NCBI GenBank assembly: GCA_964652755.1 | Contig: CAZZBP010000032.1 | Span: 1-21,304 of the forward strand | Direction: 5' to 3' | DNA length: 21,304 nucleotides | From: UBA11795 sp964652755 | GTDB lineage: Bacteria; Chloroflexota; Dehalococcoidia; Lucifugimonadales; UBA826 | In this document: positions 16,671 through 21,304 of the stretch, in pieces | How the letters are laid out: every line of letters begins with the position of its first letter | How positions within the stretch are numbered: the first letter of the stretch is position 1 | The notes under the pieces: generated by a model | What the model saw: the letters and a program-made list of their open reading frames with translations, nothing else | Told to the model about the DNA's origin: nothing | The model's database searches: none | Translations under genes and position numbers: made by a program

Positions 16671-17999
16671 CTACAGTACCAACCCCATAGGATTTTCAAG
16701 AAGGCTCTTTACTTCAATCAGGAATTGAGCACTTTCTGCTCCATCTACTATACGATGGTCTGCTGAGAGAGTCGCGGTCATTATTTGCGCAATCGATATT
16801 TCACCATCTCTAGCTACTGGTTTCTCAGAGACTGTACCAACGGCTAGAACAGCACTCTGTGGGGGATGGATGATTGCGACGAAACTAGTAACATCGAACA
16901 TGCCTAAGTTGCTAATAGCAAAGGTGCCCTCTGTATATTCCTGTGGACTTAGGGTGCCGCTTGCTGATCTTTCTGCAAGGTCCTTAATCATGTGCGATAG
17001 TTGTCGAAGAGACTTGTCGCCGCAGTCAATGACAGCTGGGACGATAAGTCCCTCCTGCTCAGATATGGCAACTGCGATGTTAATAATGTCGTTATATTGG
17101 ATTCCGTCATCTTCATAGTACGCGTTGAATTTAGGATATTTTTTTAACGAGGCAACGCATGCCTTTACTACTAGGTCGTTTACAGTAATTCTTAGACCTT
17201 CTTCAGAAAGTTGTTCGTTCACCTGCCCTCTCAGCGACATAGCCCTTGTCATATTAATTTCGGCCGAAACGTAGAAATGGGGTTTTTCAGTTTTGCTTTT
17301 CACAGTCACTCGGGCAATTTGTTGCCTCATTCTTGTAAGCGGCTCTTTCCCCTCAGTCTTTGTGAGAGAGGAAGCGGGTACTTCTGGTTCAGTGGCAGGT
17401 ACTAAAGATTCAGCTGGTGCTATGTCTTCTATTTCTGGTTCTGTCAATGTATCTACATCAGATTCATCGGAGGGGATGGAGTGACTATGTGTCTGATCAC
17501 GGTCAAAGTTCTCAACGTCTTTTTTTGTTATTCTACCCCCAGGGCCTGACCCGTCTACCTCTGATAGGTCTAGCCCGATTTCATCTGCGATTCTCCTTGC
17601 AACAGGCGTGGCCATAACTCTGTCCTCCGCTAACACTGCACTGGTTGCATTCTCAGATGTTTCTGAATCTGATGCTTGAACTGAGATTGGCTCTGCTTTC
17701 TGATTTGGTTGCGGGTCGTTTTCTGAAACTAGAGATGGGGAGTCGAATACAATTTCTTCCCCATCAGTACCTACGATGGCGATAGTTTCGCCCACAGGGA
17801 CGACCGAACCTTCCACAGCTACGATGTTTAACAATATACCCTCGACCTCAGACTCGAACTCGACAACTGCCTTGTCTGTCTCAATCTCTGCTACGGCCTC
17901 ATTTCTACTTATCGGTGAGCCTACTTCTTTGAGCCACCGTACGACGGTGCCCTCTTCCATGTCGTAACCCATTTGGGGCATTCTAAGTTCGGTTGCCAT
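16671..17999 (-). CDS. pdhC: Dihydrolipoamide acyltransferase (E2) of a pyruvate-dehydrogenase-type complex
   Basis: This core E2 subunit moves the acyl group from lipoate to CoA. It has 442 residues with one N-terminal lipoyl domain, where K43 in ETDKAVVEF is the lipoylation site. A first linker (about 85-125) leads to the peripheral-subunit-binding domain (TPVARRIADEIGLDLSEVDGSG, about 131-165). A second Pro/Glu/Ser-rich linker (about 165-215) leads to the catalytic domain, which ends with HRIVDG (415-420) carrying the active-site His and Asp. ATG 17999 has GGGAG eight bases upstream. It is the last gene of the lpd-E1 alpha-E1 beta-E2 operon. Acetyl is the likely acyl group, but acetoin or branched-chain versions have the same layout. 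Confidence 0.9.
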   Translation of the reverse strand: MATELRMPQMGYDMEEGTVVRWLKEVGSPISRNEAVAEIETDKAVVEFESEVEGILLNIVAVEGSVVPVGETIAIVGTDGEEIVFDSPSLVSENDPQPNQKAEPISVQASDSETSENATSAVLAEDRVMATPVARRIADEIGLDLSEVDGSGPGGRITKKDVENFDRDQTHSHSIPSDESDVDTLTEPEIEDIAPAESLVPATEPEVPASSLTKTEGKEPLTRMRQQIARVTVKSKTEKPHFYVSAEINMTRAMSLRGQVNEQLSEEGLRITVNDLVVKACVASLKKYPKFNAYYEDDGIQYNDIINIAVAISEQEGLIVPAVIDCGDKSLRQLSHMIKDLAERSASGTLSPQEYTEGTFAISNLGMFDVTSFVAIIHPPQSAVLAVGTVSEKPVARDGEISIAQIMTATLSADHRIVDGAESAQFLIEVKSLLENPMGLVL

Positions 18000-18035
18000 C
18001 AGTTATATCTCCCGACATCGATATTTCTAGACTAA

Positions 18036-19013
18036 TTAAAGTCCGAAATTATAGGTAATAGCTTCAACTACCCGGTCTGAGCTGGGAATCATATCTTGCT
18101 CTATGTTTCTTGCATACGGAGCCGGTACATCGGGTGCGTTTATTCGTAACACTGGTCCGTCAAGGTCGTCAAAGGCGGCCTCTTGTATATCACTAGCAAT
18201 GGTTCCAGAAAACCCTCCGGTCTTCCAAGTTTCTTCAATCACTGCAACCCTATTAGTTTTACGCACAGAAGTAACAACCGTTTCAAGATCCAAGGGAGAA
18301 AGAGTTCTGAGGTCTATAACCTCGGCAGATATGTCGTTCTCGGCCAATTTTGCGGCTGATTCTTCCGCGACCCTTACCATACCGGAGTACGAAACTAGAG
18401 TAACGTCTACTCCTTCCCGCGCTATTCTTGCATGCCCTAAAGGAATCTCGTAGTAGTCGTCGGGAACTTCTCCTCGTACCCTGTATAAAAGAGAGTGTTC
18501 AGCGAATATAATTGGGTTGTTGTCTTTTCTGGACGACCTAAACAGTCCCAGCGCGTCGTAAGGAGTAGCTGGTACCACTACTCTGAGCCCTGGCACAGAT
18601 GCGTACCAGTTTTCGAAACTTTGAGAGTGGGTCGCACCCAGTTGACCTCCACCTCCTGTTACTGTCCGAATTATCAAGGGAACACTGATTTGCCCGTCAG
18701 ACATATATGACAGTTTTGCTGCATGATTGACTATCTGATCAATGGCCATCAGTGAAAAATTTATAGTCATGACTTCCACGATCGGACGCATTCCGACCAT
18801 AGCGGCGCCTGTCCCTGCTCCAACGAAAGCTGCTTCAGATATCGGGGTGTCTCGTATGCGTTCTTCCCCGTAATTTTCAAGGAATCCGCGTGTTACTGCG
18901 TAGGGTCCTCCGTACGCGCCGATGTCTTCCCCCATTAGAAATGTGCGGTCATCTGTGTCCAATGCTTCCCGAAGGGCTTTAGCCATGGCGTCTCTGAGAA
19001 TCATCTCTGCCAT
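18036..19013 (-). CDS. pdhB: Pyruvate (or acetoin) dehydrogenase E1 component, beta subunit
   Basis: This 325-residue beta subunit belongs to the heterotetrameric thiamine-diphosphate E1, which decarboxylates the 2-oxo acid and acylates lipoate on E2. GEDIGAYGGPYAVTRGF lies at 28-44. The conserved glutamate that activates ThDP is E60 in DTPISEAAFVGAG. GATHSQSFENWYA, near 125-137, holds the active-site histidine. The C-terminal transketolase domain shows IEETWKTGGF and VPAPYARNIE. Its ATG is one base after the E1 alpha stop, so the two are translationally linked. E2 follows after 36 bases. Pyruvate is the most likely substrate; AcoB-type acetoin dehydrogenase is the main alternative. Confidence 0.9.
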   Translation of the reverse strand: MAEMILRDAMAKALREALDTDDRTFLMGEDIGAYGGPYAVTRGFLENYGEERIRDTPISEAAFVGAGTGAAMVGMRPIVEVMTINFSLMAIDQIVNHAAKLSYMSDGQISVPLIIRTVTGGGGQLGATHSQSFENWYASVPGLRVVVPATPYDALGLFRSSRKDNNPIIFAEHSLLYRVRGEVPDDYYEIPLGHARIAREGVDVTLVSYSGMVRVAEESAAKLAENDISAEVIDLRTLSPLDLETVVTSVRKTNRVAVIEETWKTGGFSGTIASDIQEAAFDDLDGPVLRINAPDVPAPYARNIEQDMIPSSDRVVEAITYNFGL

Positions 19014-19014
19014 G

Positions 19015-20040
19015 CTATTGATTTTTGTCCGGTTCAGAATAGACGTTCATGAAAAGGGCTTCAGAATCGGGAGCGGGGCTTTGCTCTGCGAATTCGACAG
19101 CATCCTGAATGGATGTATCTATTTCTTCATTGATTCTTGAAACGTCAGCGTCAGTAAGCAGTCCTTCTTCCACACAAGTCGTTCTAAACCTGTCGATAGG
19201 GTCCCTGGATATGTGCTTCTCAACTTCCTCGTTATCCCTGTAATTTGAGGGATCCGCCATGGAATGGCCATGGAAACGATATGCCATAGATTCAATGAAT
19301 ACTGGTCCGTTTCCTTCTCTGACTTTACTAATTCCTTCGGTCACCGTTTCACGGACCTGAATTAGATCCATTCCATCGATCTGTACTGCTGGAATTTGGT
19401 AAGACTCGGCCGTACTGTAAATATTCTGCCCAGCGGCATTGGATCGGTTTACTTCGGTTCCCATACCGTAGAGATTATTTTCAAGCATAAAAACAATAGG
19501 CAGGTTCCATAAAGAAGCCAAGTTCATCGTTTCGTGAAATTCGCCTTCTTGCACGGCACCATCGCCAAAGAAACACATTACTATGCTATCAAGCTCTCCT
19601 TTCATCTTTAAACCAAGCGCCATACCCGCAGCAAGCGGGAACTGGCCGCCAACGATTGCATGCCCTCCCATCAAATGCCTCTTAACGTCGAATAGATGCA
19701 TGGAGCCGCCCTTCCCACCACTAGAACCGGTAGCCTTTCCACATAGCTCTGCCATTGCTGTTCTAGGTGGTAATCCCCTAGCGAGGGCGTGTCCATGGTC
19801 GCGATAATGCCCAATGATGTAGTCATCTTCTCGCAAGTTTGGAATTGCTCCAACCGCTATGGCTTCTTCTCCTATGTATGTGTGGAGAAAACCGCGGATC
19901 ATTCCCCTTTGATAGAGCCTTTCTGCAGCTTCTTCGAACCTGCGAATGAGCATCATCAACGAATAGAATTCTAAAGCCTGTTCTTTATCCAGAGGGTTGG
20001 ATGTTTTCATAGTCTTCTCGTCGTTCTCTAAAATAGTCAT
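19015..20040 (-). CDS. pdhA: Pyruvate (or acetoin) dehydrogenase E1 component, alpha subunit
   Basis: This 341-residue alpha subunit binds thiamine diphosphate: the ThDP motif runs from GDG (159-161) to N189 in ENNLYGM. GGKGGSMHLFD (108-118) is the conserved substrate-channel segment. The phosphorylation-loop region YRFHGHSMADPSNYR (254-268) is also present. ATG 20040 is the longest start; ATG at residue 11 (20010), preceded by GAGAAG, begins closer to the conserved LEFYSLMMLIRRFEE helix and may be the true start. The gene lies 36 bases downstream of lpd and one base upstream of E1 beta. The GGKGGSMH motif occurs both in PDH E1 alpha and in AcoA, so acetoin cannot be excluded. Confidence 0.9.
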   Translation of the reverse strand: MTILENDEKTMKTSNPLDKEQALEFYSLMMLIRRFEEAAERLYQRGMIRGFLHTYIGEEAIAVGAIPNLREDDYIIGHYRDHGHALARGLPPRTAMAELCGKATGSSGGKGGSMHLFDVKRHLMGGHAIVGGQFPLAAGMALGLKMKGELDSIVMCFFGDGAVQEGEFHETMNLASLWNLPIVFMLENNLYGMGTEVNRSNAAGQNIYSTAESYQIPAVQIDGMDLIQVRETVTEGISKVREGNGPVFIESMAYRFHGHSMADPSNYRDNEEVEKHISRDPIDRFRTTCVEEGLLTDADVSRINEEIDTSIQDAVEFAEQSPAPDSEALFMNVYSEPDKNQ

Positions 20041-20076
20041 TCAGAATTGGTTTCAGGAGTGAATTCATTTGCGTGA

Positions 20077-21304
20077 CTATACGTGAATGGCCTCGCCCAC
20101 CGTATCTAGTGCTGCCTCTTTGATCATCTCTGAAATCGTGGGATGGGGGTGTACCAGCCACCCTAGTTCCGTGGCAGTTCCTTCTAACATCTTGGTTATT
20201 GAAAGTTCTCCGAGGAGTTCTGTAACTTCAGTACCTATCATATGAGCACCTATGATTTCACCAATTTCTTCGTCGACAACTAGCTTGACCATCCCATCTG
20301 TTTCCGCTAGGGCTATCGCTTTCCCGCTAGCCGCAAACGGAAATTTTCCGATTTTTATATTAATTCCCTGGTCTTTTGCTTGAGATTCTGTAAGCCCGAA
20401 ACTAGCAACTTGTGGTTTGCAGTAAATCGCTCGGGGCATCAAGGTATAGTCGATTTGAGGAGGGTCTAATCCTGCTATATATTCGATCGCGGTGACAGCC
20501 TGAGCCGACGCTACGTGCGCCAATAGCATCCTACCCGTGACGTCCCCTATAGCGTAGACGCCAGAAACATTCGTTTCCAGATTTTCACCGACAGTAATGA
20601 AAGTTCGGTCTGTCACTACCCCGATTCTTTCCAGGCCGATGCCGTCTGTGTTGCCCTGTACACCCACAGCGACTAGGACTTTGTCGCACTCAATCTCAGA
20701 ATTTCTGCCATTTTCGCTAATCTTAACGGTGGCGATGTCTCCGTTAATTTCTATAGCTTCTACACTAGCGCTTGTTCTTGATTCAATCCCTTGGTCTCTG
20801 AAGCTTTTATCGAGGGCTTCGCTGATTTCTTGGTCCTCGTTAGGTACTATTCGATCCATTAGTTCGACAATTGTTACTTCAGATCCATAGGATCGATATA
20901 TATGTGAGAATTCAGCTCCCGTTGCCCCTCCCCCTATCACAACAACCCTATTCGGTATTTCTTTCATTTCGAGTGCGTCCCGGCTCGTAATTACTACATT
21001 ATGATCTATCGGGAGGGTTGGGATTTCACGTTGCCTGGCACCAGTGGCGATGATGATATTTTCAGCCGAAACGGTCCGATTTTCCCCGGTTGTTGTGCTG
21101 ATTTGAATCGTGTGGGCATCCACAAAACTTGCGGAACCTTCAATGTGCTCGACGTTGTTTTTCTTGAGTAGATATCCGACGCCCGTAGTAAGCCTTCTGA
21201 CTACCTGACGACTTCTATCTATAGCCTTTCCGAAGTCGTACGAAAGATTGTCGAAGCTGATGCCGAATTTTTCGGCATCCTTTACTAGGTTGAGGACTTC
21301 TGCA
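20077..21304 (-). CDS. lpdA: Dihydrolipoyl dehydrogenase (E3), N-terminus beyond the window
   Basis: This flavoprotein reoxidises dihydrolipoate on E2 and passes electrons to NAD+. The reading frame is open to the right edge, so about the first 60-70 residues, including the FAD-binding GxGxxG and the redox CxxxxC, are outside. Visible parts are a segment with RRLTTGVGYLLKKNNV, the second Rossmann loop IGGGATGAEFSHIY for NAD, the FAD motif YAIGDVTG, and the dimer-interface motif HPHPTISEMI, with the catalytic His-Glu pair close to the C-terminus (usual form HLHPTxxE). It is the first visible gene of the operon, ahead of E1 alpha, instead of the more common last position. Whether another gene lies upstream cannot be seen. 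Confidence 0.92.
   Translation of the reverse strand, partial: AEVLNLVKDAEKFGISFDNLSYDFGKAIDRSRQVVRRLTTGVGYLLKKNNVEHIEGSASFVDAHTIQISTTTGENRTVSAENIIIATGARQREIPTLPIDHNVVITSRDALEMKEIPNRVVVIGGGATGAEFSHIYRSYGSEVTIVELMDRIVPNEDQEISEALDKSFRDQGIESRTSASVEAIEINGDIATVKISENGRNSEIECDKVLVAVGVQGNTDGIGLERIGVVTDRTFITVGENLETNVSGVYAIGDVTGRMLLAHVASAQAVTAIEYIAGLDPPQIDYTLMPRAIYCKPQVASFGLTESQAKDQGINIKIGKFPFAASGKAIALAETDGMVKLVVDEEIGEIIGAHMIGTEVTELLGELSITKMLEGTATELGWLVHPHPTISEMIKEAALDTVGEAIHV

Overview
This is a bacterial chromosomal segment with average GC content. It carries housekeeping genes (NAD-dependent DNA ligase, gyrase B, a complete pyruvate-dehydrogenase-type complex) mixed with catabolic or accessory genes: LLM flavin monooxygenase, RraA-like aldolase, SDR, cysteine-dioxygenase-like cupin, P1 peptidase, SurE, enolase-superfamily enzyme, two MFS transporters, nucleoside phosphorylase, NudC and NIPSNAP. 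LigA, Shine-Dalgarno sites and code-11 stops show it is bacterial. The mix of LLM, enolase-superfamily, MFS and NIPSNAP families together with a heterotetrameric E1 resembles free-living marine heterotrophs such as SAR202-type Chloroflexota. That placement is inference from gene content only. No rRNA, tRNA, CRISPR array, IS element or phage gene was seen.

Layout. 1-432 (+) is the tail of an LLM oxidoreductase with an in-frame stop, converging on ligA (436-2478, -). From a divergent intergenic region with a candidate promoter, a cysteine-synthase-family gene and an RraA-family gene run rightward (2718-4361), followed by a broken SDR (4394-5207). gyrB (5276-7222, -) comes next. A frameshifted cupin dioxygenase-like gene (7508-8082, -) is divergent from a P1 peptidase (8340-9326, +). 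A 550-base stretch without a recognisable gene precedes surE (9877-10674, +). An enolase-superfamily gene with an internal deletion (10700-11499, -) is divergent from an MFS transporter (11639-13003, +), with a perfect 16-base palindrome between them. A nucleoside phosphorylase and nudC (-) follow, then NIPSNAP and a second MFS gene (+). The right end is a minus-strand operon lpd, E1 alpha, E1 beta, E2 (21304 down to 16671).

Reading across the window, four genes are broken (LLM, SDR, cupin, enolase superfamily). They total about 2.6 kb. The roughly 16 kb of other coding sequence, including long genes and homopolymers of 8-9 bases, has no frame break. The lesions therefore look more like decay of accessory catabolic genes than random sequence error, although the single-base cupin shift could be an error. 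I found no clear candidate for a wholly new molecular system. The most useful leads are this selective decay, the partly deleted enolase-family gene facing an intact transporter across a palindromic operator-like site, and the uncharacterised cysteine-synthase-like/RraA-like/SDR cluster.
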